From NCBI GenBank assembly GCA_937858365.1, contig CALLYK010000558.1, positions 1 to 40,512 on the forward strand: a DNA stretch of 40,512 bases, written 5' to 3'. A program made the position numbers and the translations under genes. The notes beneath the pieces were generated by a model. That model ran no database searches, was not told the origin of the DNA, and saw only the letters and a list, made by a program, of their open reading frames with translations. Below, piece after piece: positions 22,892-31,369 of this stretch (positions are counted from its first letter, which is position 1; each line of letters starts with the position of its first letter). Origin of the DNA: an uncultured Isosphaeraceae bacterium. Lineage in GTDB: Bacteria > Planctomycetota > Planctomycetia > Isosphaerales > Isosphaeraceae.

Positions 22892-23377
22892 TCAGCGATC
22901 GGGAACGTCCACGGGAACGAGGTCGCGAATCGCCTTGGCCGTTTTGTCCAACTCCTCGCCGACGTTCTGAACGCGCTTCTTGATTTCGTCGGCGTCCTTG
23001 GTGGTCTTGTCCACACGTCGCTCGAGCCCGGCGATGGTCGCGTTCGCGTCCTTCTCGACGCGGTCGAGGGCGCGGTCTGTCCGGTCCTTGACGTCGTCCA
23101 CCGTTTGGTTGGCCTTCTTCTGGAGGTCGCCTGCCCGGTCGCGCAGTTCGGCCGTTGTGCTCCGAGCGGCCTGGTCGAATCGGTCGACTGTGGAAGATAA
23201 CGGGGCGGCGGGCGGTGTCTCGGCGGGCATGTCCAGGTTGGGCAGCGAACGTCGGGTCGCATTGTTCCTGGTCGGCGCGATCTGGTCCTGCGCGCACCCT
23301 TCAAGGAGGGCCAAGAGCCCGCCGGCCACCAGGAAGGCGACACGTCCCAACGTGCCCACTCCAATTCCTGTGAACAT
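22892..23377 (-). CDS. Coiled-coil lipoprotein
   Basis: 161 residues. Start ATG 23375-23377 has AAGGAGG nine bases upstream, one of the clearest ribosome-binding sites in the window; the open frame reaches 23485, but upstream residues lack signal features. The N-terminus is a lipoprotein signal with lipobox LLEGC (C28) after FLVAGGLLALL. The mature part (about 65-155) is a long charged helix: VDDVKDRTDRALDRVEKDAN, IAGLERRVDKTTKDADEI, typical of apolipoprotein/Lpp-like coiled coils. It probably sits at a membrane face as a structural or tethering protein; no enzymatic motif. Convergent with the HD gene. Confidence 0.82.
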   Translation of the reverse strand: MFTGIGVGTLGRVAFLVAGGLLALLEGCAQDQIAPTRNNATRRSLPNLDMPAETPPAAPLSSTVDRFDQAARSTTAELRDRAGDLQKKANQTVDDVKDRTDRALDRVEKDANATIAGLERRVDKTTKDADEIKKRVQNVGEELDKTAKAIRDLVPVDVPDR

Positions 23378-23465
23378 GAGTTTCCTCCTTGAACTCGGGG
23401 ACTCCTTCCAATTCGAGTGGCGGGGAGATGTCGTCCACCACACGGGGGGGAGAGTGCTTATACCT

Positions 23466-23509
23466 GGCCTTGCCGGCCTTGCCAAGGCGGACCGGCCCCC
23501 GCCGGGGGC
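23466..23509 (-). terminator. GC-rich dyads after the radical SAM gene
   Basis: Tandem GGCCTTGCC units (23466-23474, 23475-23483) run into GCCTTG-C-CAAGGC (23476-23488) and GCCCCC-GCC-GGGGGC (23495-23509). Located 58 bp after the radical SAM stop and upstream of the lipoprotein gene, so a terminator role is plausible; no U-tract. Confidence 0.35.
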
Positions 23510-23566
23510 ACGCGACCGCGGCGGGAGGCCGCTGGGGCCTCGGAACGCGCTGGAATGTCGTTGGAG

Positions 23567-25129
23567 TCAGAAGCTGTTCACAATCGCCATTTTCTCATTG
23601 GCCATATCGTGGGCCATTGAGTGGGCGTGGTAGTGCATGGCGAGATGGAAGACGTAAAAGAGCAAGAGGCCCGGACGCGGCATCCGGCGGGCGTACCTCC
23701 AGAAGCGGCGGCGATACTCGGAGCGCAGGTGGGCCTCCGGCACGTCGCGGACGAGCCGGGCGTAGAGGCCGAAGGACTGCACCAGGCATGCGGCCTCATG
23801 GACGATCCAGCGCGGCGTTGCCATCCAGCGCCTACTGGCGAATGGCATGCCGATGTCGAAGCCCTTGCGGAAGAAGAGGGCCTCGGCCCGTTGGAAGTAG
23901 CCATCGGGCTCGTAGAGTTCGGTCATGACGCGCACGAAGCCGGCCCGAAGTTCCTCGCGGGACATCTGCGCCGGGATGACGTTGGTGCCCCATTCCGGTT
24001 GGTCGGACGTGTCCAGTCGGCCTTCGGCCTCAAGGCGGTCGTAAAGCGGCGTCTTGGGGATCGCGGTGAGCATGCCGCTCATCGAGAAGGGGATGCGGGC
24101 CTTCTGGATGAACTCGATTTGGCGGTCGAAGATGGTCGTGTCGTCGGAGTCGAACCCCATGATCATGCCGCACCAAACGGCCATGCCGGAGTCCTGGATC
24201 CGGTGGACCTTCTCGAGGAGCGTGCCGCCCTGTCGGACGTTTTGGAACTTCTTCGTCTCGCGTAGGGACTCTTCGTTGGGGCTCTCGATGCCGATGAAGA
24301 CCGAGATGAAGTTGGCCTCGGCCATGAGGGCCATCAGTTCCTCGTCGTCGGCCAGGTCGATGGACGCCTCGGTGAAAAACGTGAGCGGATAGTGGTGCTT
24401 CTTCTGCCACTCGATGACCGCGCCGAGGACCGGCTTGATCGCCTTCTTGTTGCCGATGAGGTTGTCGTCCACGATGAAGACGAGGTCCTGACCGGTCACA
24501 CGGATGGCATCGAGTTCGTTGAGGACTTGTCGCTCGGTCTTGATCCGGGGCCGGCGGCCGAACGTCACGATGATGTCGCAGAACTCGCACTGGAAGGGGC
24601 AACCGCGGGAGAACTGAAGGCTGCCGAAGGCGTAATGGCGCATCTTGAGCATGTCGAACCGAGGCGTCGGTACGGTGCTCATATCGGTCTTTTCGGCCTG
24701 CTCGTAGCGATAGCGGTGCAGGCCCTGGCGCCATTCATTCAAAAACTCGGGCCAGGTTTGCTCGGCCTCGCCGATGAAGATCACGTCGGCCAGGCCCTCG
24801 AAGTAGTCTTCCTTTACGGTGACGTAGGGGCCGCCGACGACGATGAAGCAGCCGCGGGCCTTCAACTCCGTCATGATCTCCTTCATGCGGAAGCGTTGGA
24901 CGCTCATGCCGGTGATGCCGACGATGTCGGCGCGAGCGCAACGGTCGAAGTCGATCGCCTCGACGTTCTCGTCCATGAGGGTGACGGTGTGCTCGCCGGG
25001 TGTGAGGGCGGCCAGCAAGGGTAGGCAGGCCACGGGCAAGTTGGCCCGCTTGCCCACGAACGGGAGCGCCTGCTCCATGCCCCAGTAGGAGACCTCGAAA
25101 CGAGGGTTGATGAGCACGATGTCGGCCAT
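23567..25129 (-). CDS. B12-binding domain radical SAM protein
   Basis: 520-residue enzyme. Residues about 5-140 are a cobalamin-binding Rossmann domain (DIVLINPRFEVSYWG, ADIVGITGMSVQRF, CFIVVGGPYVT, FIGEAEQTW). The radical SAM domain follows with cluster motif SRGCPFQCEFCDI (C177, C181, C184) and later IVDDNLIGN, FIGIESPNEESL and WCGMIMGFDSDD. This pattern, plus a C-terminal DUF4070-like region (ALFFRKGFDIGMP...), places it with class B enzymes of the HpnP/HpnJ type, which methylate or modify unactivated carbons of lipids. The substrate here is not known. The ATG at 25127-25129 is chosen over an upstream in-frame TTG. A cytosolic, oxygen-sensitive enzyme. Confidence 0.88.
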   Translation of the reverse strand: MADIVLINPRFEVSYWGMEQALPFVGKRANLPVACLPLLAALTPGEHTVTLMDENVEAIDFDRCARADIVGITGMSVQRFRMKEIMTELKARGCFIVVGGPYVTVKEDYFEGLADVIFIGEAEQTWPEFLNEWRQGLHRYRYEQAEKTDMSTVPTPRFDMLKMRHYAFGSLQFSRGCPFQCEFCDIIVTFGRRPRIKTERQVLNELDAIRVTGQDLVFIVDDNLIGNKKAIKPVLGAVIEWQKKHHYPLTFFTEASIDLADDEELMALMAEANFISVFIGIESPNEESLRETKKFQNVRQGGTLLEKVHRIQDSGMAVWCGMIMGFDSDDTTIFDRQIEFIQKARIPFSMSGMLTAIPKTPLYDRLEAEGRLDTSDQPEWGTNVIPAQMSREELRAGFVRVMTELYEPDGYFQRAEALFFRKGFDIGMPFASRRWMATPRWIVHEAACLVQSFGLYARLVRDVPEAHLRSEYRRRFWRYARRMPRPGLLLFYVFHLAMHYHAHSMAHDMANEKMAIVNSF

Positions 25130-25419
25130 GAGTTCGCCCAACGCGGTTTCGAGGCGGAGCGGGACGATGCCGGGGCCCGCGATCCAGGACGGAAGATCAT
25201 AGCCGGATGCGCCCTTTCCATGTAACCCACGAATGCCGATCGGGCGGACTTTACGGGGCCTTCGGTTTCGATCGGCCGGGTGGGCGGGAGCGTCGGGCCC
25301 GGCACTTTCTCCTGGTTTCTTTCAAGTCTTCCCGGCAGAGGACCGACCGCGTGATAGATTCTCGATGTGAAGCCGCTTGACGGCGCATCCCCGATTGACC
25401 TCACGATGAAGCCACTTCG

Positions 25420-26172
25420 ATGCGTCACCCTGGATGGGACCTGGCCGCGGTCGCGGTCCTCTTGCTGCCGGCGTTGGTTCACGCTGAAGACTACCAGATT
25501 TTGGAGCGAGGTCGGAGCGCGGCCGGCGGCGTGCTGGTGAACATGACCGGCGGCGCCCGGACCAACCGGCCGATCGACCCCTCGCGACCGACCTTGGTTG
25601 TCGTGCATGGAATCAATATGTTTCATCCTTATTGGCATTACACGGTTGCCGAACGATATGCGGAAGTGGTCGCGGGCCGGTACGGGGGGACGGTGAACGT
25701 CTTGGGTTGGGACTGGAACGCGGACACGTTGCCCGGCCTCTGGCCGCCGCGAGTGGATCGCCACGCGGTCGAGCAGGGAAAGGCGTTGGGCCAGGCCTTG
25801 TTAAACGCCGGCGTAGACCCTTCTCGTGCCCAGGTGCTGGGTCAGAGTGAGGGCTGCGTGGTGGCGACCTCCGCGGTCCGCGAGATGCGTGACCGCACGG
25901 GAAGAGCGGCAGGCCGGTTGACGCTCATCGACCCGGCCTGGGGGCAACACAACCTGCTCTTCGTGGAGTTGGGGGCGACCTCAGCTGCCGCGCAGGTCCA
26001 ACACTTTTGGGTCCGAAGCACCAGCGGCTTCGGTCGCGAGGCCCATTATCCGGGCGTGCTCAACACCAAGATCGACGGTAAATCGGGCCTACGCGGTTAC
26101 TTGAAGCTGTCTCACCTGGACCACTACAACGCCCTGCGCTGGCACCTCGACGAGATCGCCGCCGGACGATGA
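25420..26172 (+). CDS. Secreted alpha/beta hydrolase (lipase/esterase-like)
   Basis: 250-residue alpha/beta hydrolase. The signal peptide (AAVAVLLLPALVHA, then ED) directs export. The oxyanion segment is LVVVHGINMFHP, the nucleophile elbow is VLGQSEGCVVA (S143 in G-Q-S-E-G), the acid is likely D171 in LIDPAWG and the base H232 or H235 in LSHLDHYNAL. The order Ser-Asp-His fits a lipase-like fold with a lid-like region around GWDWNADTLPGLWPP. Substrate unknown; its short length suggests a lipid or ester hydrolase. Convergent with the AsmA-like gene (33 bp apart); divergent from the radical SAM gene across 290 bp with no obvious promoter. Confidence 0.8.
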   Translation: MRHPGWDLAAVAVLLLPALVHAEDYQILERGRSAAGGVLVNMTGGARTNRPIDPSRPTLVVVHGINMFHPYWHYTVAERYAEVVAGRYGGTVNVLGWDWNADTLPGLWPPRVDRHAVEQGKALGQALLNAGVDPSRAQVLGQSEGCVVATSAVREMRDRTGRAAGRLTLIDPAWGQHNLLFVELGATSAAAQVQHFWVRSTSGFGREAHYPGVLNTKIDGKSGLRGYLKLSHLDHYNALRWHLDEIAAGR

Positions 26173-26205
26173 GTCGTCTTGTGTTCCTTGAATTGGGCGA
26201 CAAAG

Positions 26206-29200
26206 TCACGGTTGTTTGGGCTTCTTGATGTCGGGGATGACGGGGATCAACTCGCGGAGGCGGTCGAGGATGCCCTCGCCAACGGCCCGGCCGCGTTGTC
26301 CCAGGCCGTCGCCCATTTTCTTCATGCCCTTGTCGAAGGCGACCTTGTCCACGATCGGTTCTTTGAGTGTGCCCCGAACGGGCACCTTGATCTTCAGGCC
26401 CCCCACGATGTCGCCGGCGATCGGCACGCGGTCCAGGAAGTCGGGCACGATGGGCACGTCCAGGTCCAGGTCGAGGCTCCGGTCGAAGCCGACCGAGCCG
26501 GCGAGGTCAACGCTGGCCAGCCCGATGAGGGGGACCGACATCCCCGGCTGATGAACGCGGTCGCCGATGATCTGGAAGGGGACGTCCTGATCGAGGCGCA
26601 TCAAGGTGATGTCTTGAAGACGGACCATGCCCAGCACTTGCCGGCCTAACGGTCCCGGATGAAACGTGACCTGCTGGAAACCGACGATGCCGCGCACGTC
26701 GGTCTTGGCGTCGGCCTCGGCCAGCAGTGGGACCGAGGCGCTGTCGATGCGGGCCGACACGAAGCCGCGGACGCTGGTCGCGTTGTAAAGGAGAGGGGTC
26801 GCGTAGGAGAGCACGCGCCGCGAGACCTCCTCGTTGATCTCGGCGCCTTGGACCCCGGAGCCCTGGGCGAAGGTCAGGAAGATGCCTCGTTGATCGTCGA
26901 GGATGACCACGGGCCGTAGGTCGATCCGACCTCCGTTCAGCGTGGTGCGGACACGGTCGATCGTGACGACGCCGTCCTTCGCGTGGAGCGCGAGGGGCAT
27001 CGGGCCGAACCTCATGCCGTAAACGTCGAGGTGGGAGATGTCGGCCCCAATCTCGGCGTCAAGGCCGCGCGCGATCGCGGCAAGGCTCGGACCGGAAAGG
27101 GGCCCGCGTAGGCGCAGGGGTCGGGGTCGGACGGCGATGCGCGCCTCCGGCTCGACCCGCTCTTGAAGGAACACGGAGAGCAGCTCATCGTTCAACGCGA
27201 CCGTGCCATTCAGGTCGGCGTCGCGCCGGCTGAAGGGGGCATCGATCGTGCCGGCCAGTTCAAACGTGGCGATGTCTCCCCACATCTTCACGTTCTGGAT
27301 GCTCAAGAGATCTTTGGGGCGATCATATTCGAGTTGCAGGGTCGCGGTGGTGTGCAGGTCGAACCGGCCGGCGTCGGCGACGAGGGGCGGTCCGGTCAGG
27401 TCGGGCATCTCCACGCGCGCAGCCAGGCGGAAAATGGCGTCGTCGCGACGGCCCCGGAACTTGACCTTGCAGGTGCCTTGCAGGTCGGGAAGGCCCCGGC
27501 CCAGCCAGCCCGCCAAGGCTTTTTCCAACTCGGCCACGTCCGTGCTGAAGGCCCCTTCCGCGTTCCAGGTCGTGCCGTTCAAGCCGGTCACTTCGACCCC
27601 GCCGGGGAGGAGTCGCAGCGCGGTCCCGGCCCCTGGACCTTGCTTGAGCGTCAACTCGCCTCGGGCCGCGTCGTAAGCGCCCACGACCTCTATCGCCATC
27701 GGGCGCGCATCGGCGAGGGCGGGGGTCACTTCGACGCGGAGCTTGGCGAGGTCGAGGCGGCGGCCTTCCCATCGTCCTCGTGCCGACGCTTGAAACAAGC
27801 CCTTGTTCCCGGCGATTTCGAGGGGCATCAAGAGGTCGGCGGCGAGCGACTCATTGAGTGAAACGTCGGCCTTCAAGGACGGCGCTTTGAGCGCGAGCCT
27901 TACTTCGGACCACGACTTCGGCAGGCCAAGTTCGCCGATAGGCCCGTTCGCGTTCAGGTCCAGGTGGAATTCCGGTTCATCGAGCGTGCCCAGGGGCGTG
28001 CCCGCGAGTCGGAAGCGCTCCAGGTTGAGGCTGACTTCGCCACGATACGTGCCTTTCTCGCGTTGATAACGGCCGGTCAAGCGACCCTCGCCGGTCAGTT
28101 CCAGATCGCCGAAGTCGATCAACTCGGCCGTCTGCCGCTGAAGGCCCGCCAGCTCGACCGTGCCCGTGACCTCCAGTCCACGATCAAGGTCCCCGGTCGC
28201 TTGGAGAGCGAGGAATGGGGTCCGAAGCTGAAGGTCCTCAACACTCAATGACCCGCTGGAACGGATGATCTTGGCCGACAAGTTGGCCGGGTCGCGAAGC
28301 TGCACGACCCGATCATCGCGCTTGCCGCGAACCCCCGCGATCAGGGCCTCGGCGCGGAATTCCTCGCCGTGACTCGTGGGTCGAATCGTGGCGTGCAGGG
28401 TCGCGGCCCCGCCCTCGAGGGTGATGCCTTCACGCATAGGGACGAGTCGCGGCAGTTGCCGGACCAGCGAGGGAATGTCGAGCCGCGCGTCCACGACGGT
28501 GGGCGAGTCGTCGCGCGGCGGATAGGTCCCAGTCGCTTCGGCGCGCATCATGGGCGAGTCGGCCTGGAATCGGCGAATGGTCCAGACGTCGTCTCTCTGG
28601 GCCAGGTCAACCTCCACGGCGAGCCGGTCCAGGCGCGCGTGGTCACCCCGCAGGACCTCGCCGACGGCGTCGATCTCGGTCACCGCGAGCGTGCTCTTCA
28701 CGAGAAGCTCGTCCGCTTCGCGATCGAGGTTGGCCTTGCCGGTGAGGAGTCCCGTGGTGGTCAGGCCGAACCGCTCGAAGTGAAAGGGCCATTGGTCCGG
28801 GACGAGCTCCGCGTGAAGGGTCGAGTCTCCCTCGCGCCGGCCGAACTCGCCGCTCACCTTCATCCGACCCGCGCCCGATTCGGTCATCAGGTCCGTCTTG
28901 AGCTGGAGTGGGGCCAGGCCGACGGGCAAGTGTAGGCTGATCTCGGCGCGGGCCGCTTCAAACGGGCCAGGCAACTCGGGCGACTCGACGACCAAGGAAC
29001 CGCCGGGGATGTCAAAAGTCACATCGAGTTTCGGGTCCCTGGCGAGTATGGGCCTTAAGGTCTCGACGAGGTTGATCTCTCCCTTGGCATCGCGGACGAG
29101 TCGAACATGACCGCCTGGGAAGGTCGCCGTGCCGTAGCGGGGACGATCGAAGATGATCTGAAGGAGCGAGCGGTCCCAAAGGACGGTCGCTGATTCAAGG

Positions 29201-29460
29201 GTTGGGTCCCCTTGATGATCGCGGAGGAGAAAGCCGTCGATCCGCGTGGGCCCGAACCATGAGAACTGGAACGAGGCGGCCTCCAGGCGTCCCGGGGCCA
29301 GCTTCTGGTCGGCCCACTCAAGGATGACACGCCTCGCCGCGTCGGTGCTCAGGAACCAGGGAAGGGCCGCGAGCGCCCCGACCAGACCGACGAGCGTCCC
29401 GCAGACCGCGATGAGCCAACGCCTCCGACGGCTTGGTTTGGGGGCGAGCGTTCCGTCCAT
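26206..29460 (-). CDS. Large AsmA-like inner-membrane-anchored protein (1084 aa)
   Basis: One N-terminal transmembrane helix (RRRRWLIAVCGTLVG LVGALA, about residues 14-37) anchors a periplasmic part of about 1040 residues built of repeated beta-strands of the AsmA/TamB/DUF3971 kind: LPWFLSTDAARRVILEWADQ, GRLEAASFQFSWFGPTRIDG, and in the C-terminal third, GLVTxD-like GVVTIDRVRTTLNGG and IDLRPVVILDD. Such proteins are long grooved bridges that move phospholipids toward the outer membrane. The start ATG 29458-29460 has GAGGAGA seven bp upstream; the open frame reaches 29535 but the extra residues lack any signal. The name of the exact subfamily cannot be fixed. Divergent from the MFS gene. Confidence 0.78.
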   Translation of the reverse strand: MDGTLAPKPSRRRRWLIAVCGTLVGLVGALAALPWFLSTDAARRVILEWADQKLAPGRLEAASFQFSWFGPTRIDGFLLRDHQGDPTLESATVLWDRSLLQIIFDRPRYGTATFPGGHVRLVRDAKGEINLVETLRPILARDPKLDVTFDIPGGSLVVESPELPGPFEAARAEISLHLPVGLAPLQLKTDLMTESGAGRMKVSGEFGRREGDSTLHAELVPDQWPFHFERFGLTTTGLLTGKANLDREADELLVKSTLAVTEIDAVGEVLRGDHARLDRLAVEVDLAQRDDVWTIRRFQADSPMMRAEATGTYPPRDDSPTVVDARLDIPSLVRQLPRLVPMREGITLEGGAATLHATIRPTSHGEEFRAEALIAGVRGKRDDRVVQLRDPANLSAKIIRSSGSLSVEDLQLRTPFLALQATGDLDRGLEVTGTVELAGLQRQTAELIDFGDLELTGEGRLTGRYQREKGTYRGEVSLNLERFRLAGTPLGTLDEPEFHLDLNANGPIGELGLPKSWSEVRLALKAPSLKADVSLNESLAADLLMPLEIAGNKGLFQASARGRWEGRRLDLAKLRVEVTPALADARPMAIEVVGAYDAARGELTLKQGPGAGTALRLLPGGVEVTGLNGTTWNAEGAFSTDVAELEKALAGWLGRGLPDLQGTCKVKFRGRRDDAIFRLAARVEMPDLTGPPLVADAGRFDLHTTATLQLEYDRPKDLLSIQNVKMWGDIATFELAGTIDAPFSRRDADLNGTVALNDELLSVFLQERVEPEARIAVRPRPLRLRGPLSGPSLAAIARGLDAEIGADISHLDVYGMRFGPMPLALHAKDGVVTIDRVRTTLNGGRIDLRPVVILDDQRGIFLTFAQGSGVQGAEINEEVSRRVLSYATPLLYNATSVRGFVSARIDSASVPLLAEADAKTDVRGIVGFQQVTFHPGPLGRQVLGMVRLQDITLMRLDQDVPFQIIGDRVHQPGMSVPLIGLASVDLAGSVGFDRSLDLDLDVPIVPDFLDRVPIAGDIVGGLKIKVPVRGTLKEPIVDKVAFDKGMKKMGDGLGQRGRAVGEGILDRLRELIPVIPDIKKPKQP

Positions 29461-29575
29461 CGGGCGTCTCCTCGTCAGCGGTCGAGCACCATGTTCGTTT
29501 AGGCATCCTATACCAGTGTCAGGGAGGGAGACCACACCGGAAGCGAGCTGACCTTCTCCCGTAGAGGCCCACGGC

Positions 29576-29599
29576 TACAATGCTCCACTCGGGAGGGAG
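29576..29599 (+). promoter_or_regulatory. -10-like TACAAT and strong ribosome-binding site before the MFS gene
   Basis: TACAAT (29576-29581) is a 5/6 match to the -10 box, 25 bp before the start; no good -35 is seen at 16-18 bp, so the promoter is tentative. The purine tract GGGAGGGAGG (29590-29599) six bp before ATG 29606 is a clear Shine-Dalgarno site. Confidence 0.35.
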
Positions 29600-29605
29600 G
29601 CGACG

Positions 29606-30925
29606 ATGGTCGACGCGGAGGCGGAGTCGGGGCCGGCCGCGGGTCATGTGAAGGCCCGTTTGGCCATGATGATGGTCCTTGTTTACGGCGTGCAAGGGTC
29701 CTGGTGGCCCGTGCTGGCGGTCCACTTGCGCGACCTGGGTGTCTCGGGACGCGGCCAGGGCTGGATCTTCGCGACGATGGCCCTCGCCTCACTGGCGACG
29801 CCGATCGGCGTGGGGCAACTGGCCGATCGCCGCTGGCCCACGCAGAGGGTCATGGCCGCCATCTTCGGCCTGGGCTTCTTCTGGCTCGCCTTCTTCGCCT
29901 TCCGCTCAATCTCACACACGCCCTCGTTGTTCCTGATCTTCCTGAGTTACTGGTTGATCTCGGCGCCTATTTACGGGCTCTCGGCGTCCTTGGCCTTTCG
30001 GAACTTGGCCCAGCCCCATGCCGAATACGGCGCCGTCCGGCTCTGGGGGACCGCCGGTTGGATGGCGGCGAGCTGGGTCGTGTCGGGTGTGATGGCGATC
30101 TGGGCCGTTCCCGATCGGGGGGCGCCCGAGGCCTTTCTGGTCGCCTCGGTCGTCTCGGCGCTCGCGGCGGGCTACTGCCTCTTCCTCCCGAACACACCGC
30201 CCCTCGCGGGAGGTCGAGAGCATCGGGCCGGTTGGCGAGAGGGTCTCGAACTCCTGCGCCGCCCAGGGGTCGCGACCTACGTGCTCGCCGCGTTCGGGGT
30301 TTGCCTGACGGCCCCGTGCGTCTATCAGGTCTTGCCGCCGATGCTGCGTGACCGCGGGATGCCCGTGGCCTGGGTCCCGATGGCCTTGACCCTTGGTCAG
30401 TTCTCCGAGATTGCCGCTCTGGCCTTCTTGCCGCGGTTGATGACGTGGCTTGGCTACCGCGGGACGCTCGCGTTGGGGATCGCCTGCTGGATCATGCGGT
30501 TCGGCACGCTCGCGATCGAGGCGCCGATCTGGGTCGCCCTGGCGGGGATGCCCCTGCACGGGATGGCGATCGCTTGCTTCCACGTGGCCGGCCAGCTCTA
30601 TCTGGACACGCAGGCGCCGTCGCACTTGCGGGCGTCGTCGCAGGGGCTCAACATGGTCGTCTGCAACGGCGTCGGGGCCCTGGTGGGGAACGTGCTCGCC
30701 GGCGAGCTCCTCGGTCTCTTCCCAGGACGATATGGCCCCATCTTCCTGGTGCCGACGCTCGTCAATCTGGCCGTCTTGGTCCTCTTCGTGACGACCTTTC
30801 GTCCGGAAAGGGATGGCGAGGTCCCCTCGGCCTCCAGCGCGTCGGCCTCGCTCGACCGAGTCAGGCGGGCCAAGCCGGTCGCGTCCACACGAGCGCGCCG
30901 GGCCCCCGATCGCTCGCGGGTTTGA
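29606..30925 (+). CDS. MFS transporter, nucleoside:H+ symporter-like
   Basis: 439-residue polytopic membrane protein with about twelve hydrophobic helices. The opening KARLAMMMVLVYGVQGSWWPVLAVHL and the loop IGVGQLADRRWPTQRVMA match the NupG/XapB nucleoside symporter group of the major facilitator superfamily, as does the central GAVRLWGTAGWMAASWVVS. The C-terminus (about 400-439) is a basic, disordered tail. It probably imports nucleosides or related small molecules with protons, but substrate is not proven from sequence. Clear GGGAGG site upstream. It converges with the small gene at 30955 (29 bp apart). Confidence 0.85.
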   Translation: MVDAEAESGPAAGHVKARLAMMMVLVYGVQGSWWPVLAVHLRDLGVSGRGQGWIFATMALASLATPIGVGQLADRRWPTQRVMAAIFGLGFFWLAFFAFRSISHTPSLFLIFLSYWLISAPIYGLSASLAFRNLAQPHAEYGAVRLWGTAGWMAASWVVSGVMAIWAVPDRGAPEAFLVASVVSALAAGYCLFLPNTPPLAGGREHRAGWREGLELLRRPGVATYVLAAFGVCLTAPCVYQVLPPMLRDRGMPVAWVPMALTLGQFSEIAALAFLPRLMTWLGYRGTLALGIACWIMRFGTLAIEAPIWVALAGMPLHGMAIACFHVAGQLYLDTQAPSHLRASSQGLNMVVCNGVGALVGNVLAGELLGLFPGRYGPIFLVPTLVNLAVLVLFVTTFRPERDGEVPSASSASASLDRVRRAKPVASTRARRAPDRSRV

Positions 30926-30954
30926 AGGCGAAAGGCGTTGCGAGGTCCGTCCGC

Positions 30955-31332
30955 TCAGGCGTCGTCGCCGCGACCTTCGGTTGATGCTTCGGTGAGCTTC
31001 TTGGGCTTGGCTCGCCCGCGGCGCCGCTTGGCCGGCATGGGGGGGCCGTCGATCGTCTCGGACTCGATCAGTGGGACCGGTACGGCATGGACTGAGGCCA
31101 TGCGCTCGGCCTCCTCGGCGATCTCCGCCGATTGCTCCAACTGTGAGACGATCAGAGAAAGGAAGTGAAGGCGCGTGCCTTGGGTCTCGAGGAACTCGTG
31201 GAAGAGGAAACCCCCTTCGGCGATGTCTTCCCCGCGGTCGAGGACTTCTTCGGTCAGGCCGTCCACCAACACGTCGCGGCCCTTTTGGAGCAAGTCGATC
31301 GCCGCGCGATACTTGTTGGGAAACGAGTTCAT
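30955..31332 (-). CDS. Hypothetical small protein (125 aa), second gene after a YheT-like hydrolase
   Basis: Not recognised. It has a helical N-terminal two-thirds (FPNKYRAAIDLLQKGRDV, GLTEEVLDRGEDIAEGGFLF, LSLIVSQLEQSAEIAEEAER) likely to form a bundle, and a proline/lysine/arginine-rich C-terminus (AKRRRGRAKPKK) that could bind nucleic acid or simply be flexible. ATG 31330-31332 has GAGGAG nine bp upstream and starts 37 bp after the hydrolase stop, so the two are one operon; the open frame to 31407 overlaps the hydrolase and is not used. No signal peptide. Function unknown. Confidence 0.6.
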   Translation of the reverse strand: MNSFPNKYRAAIDLLQKGRDVLVDGLTEEVLDRGEDIAEGGFLFHEFLETQGTRLHFLSLIVSQLEQSAEIAEEAERMASVHAVPVPLIESETIDGPPMPAKRRRGRAKPKKLTEASTEGRGDDA

Positions 31333-31369
31333 CGGACCTGACTCCTCGACGACAAAAGAGAGGTGCGCA

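Noticed and set aside
22522-23364. 280-codon minus-strand frame across the HD and lipoprotein genes
   Set aside because: Frame shadow; low-complexity Arg/Pro/Ser composition and no motif.
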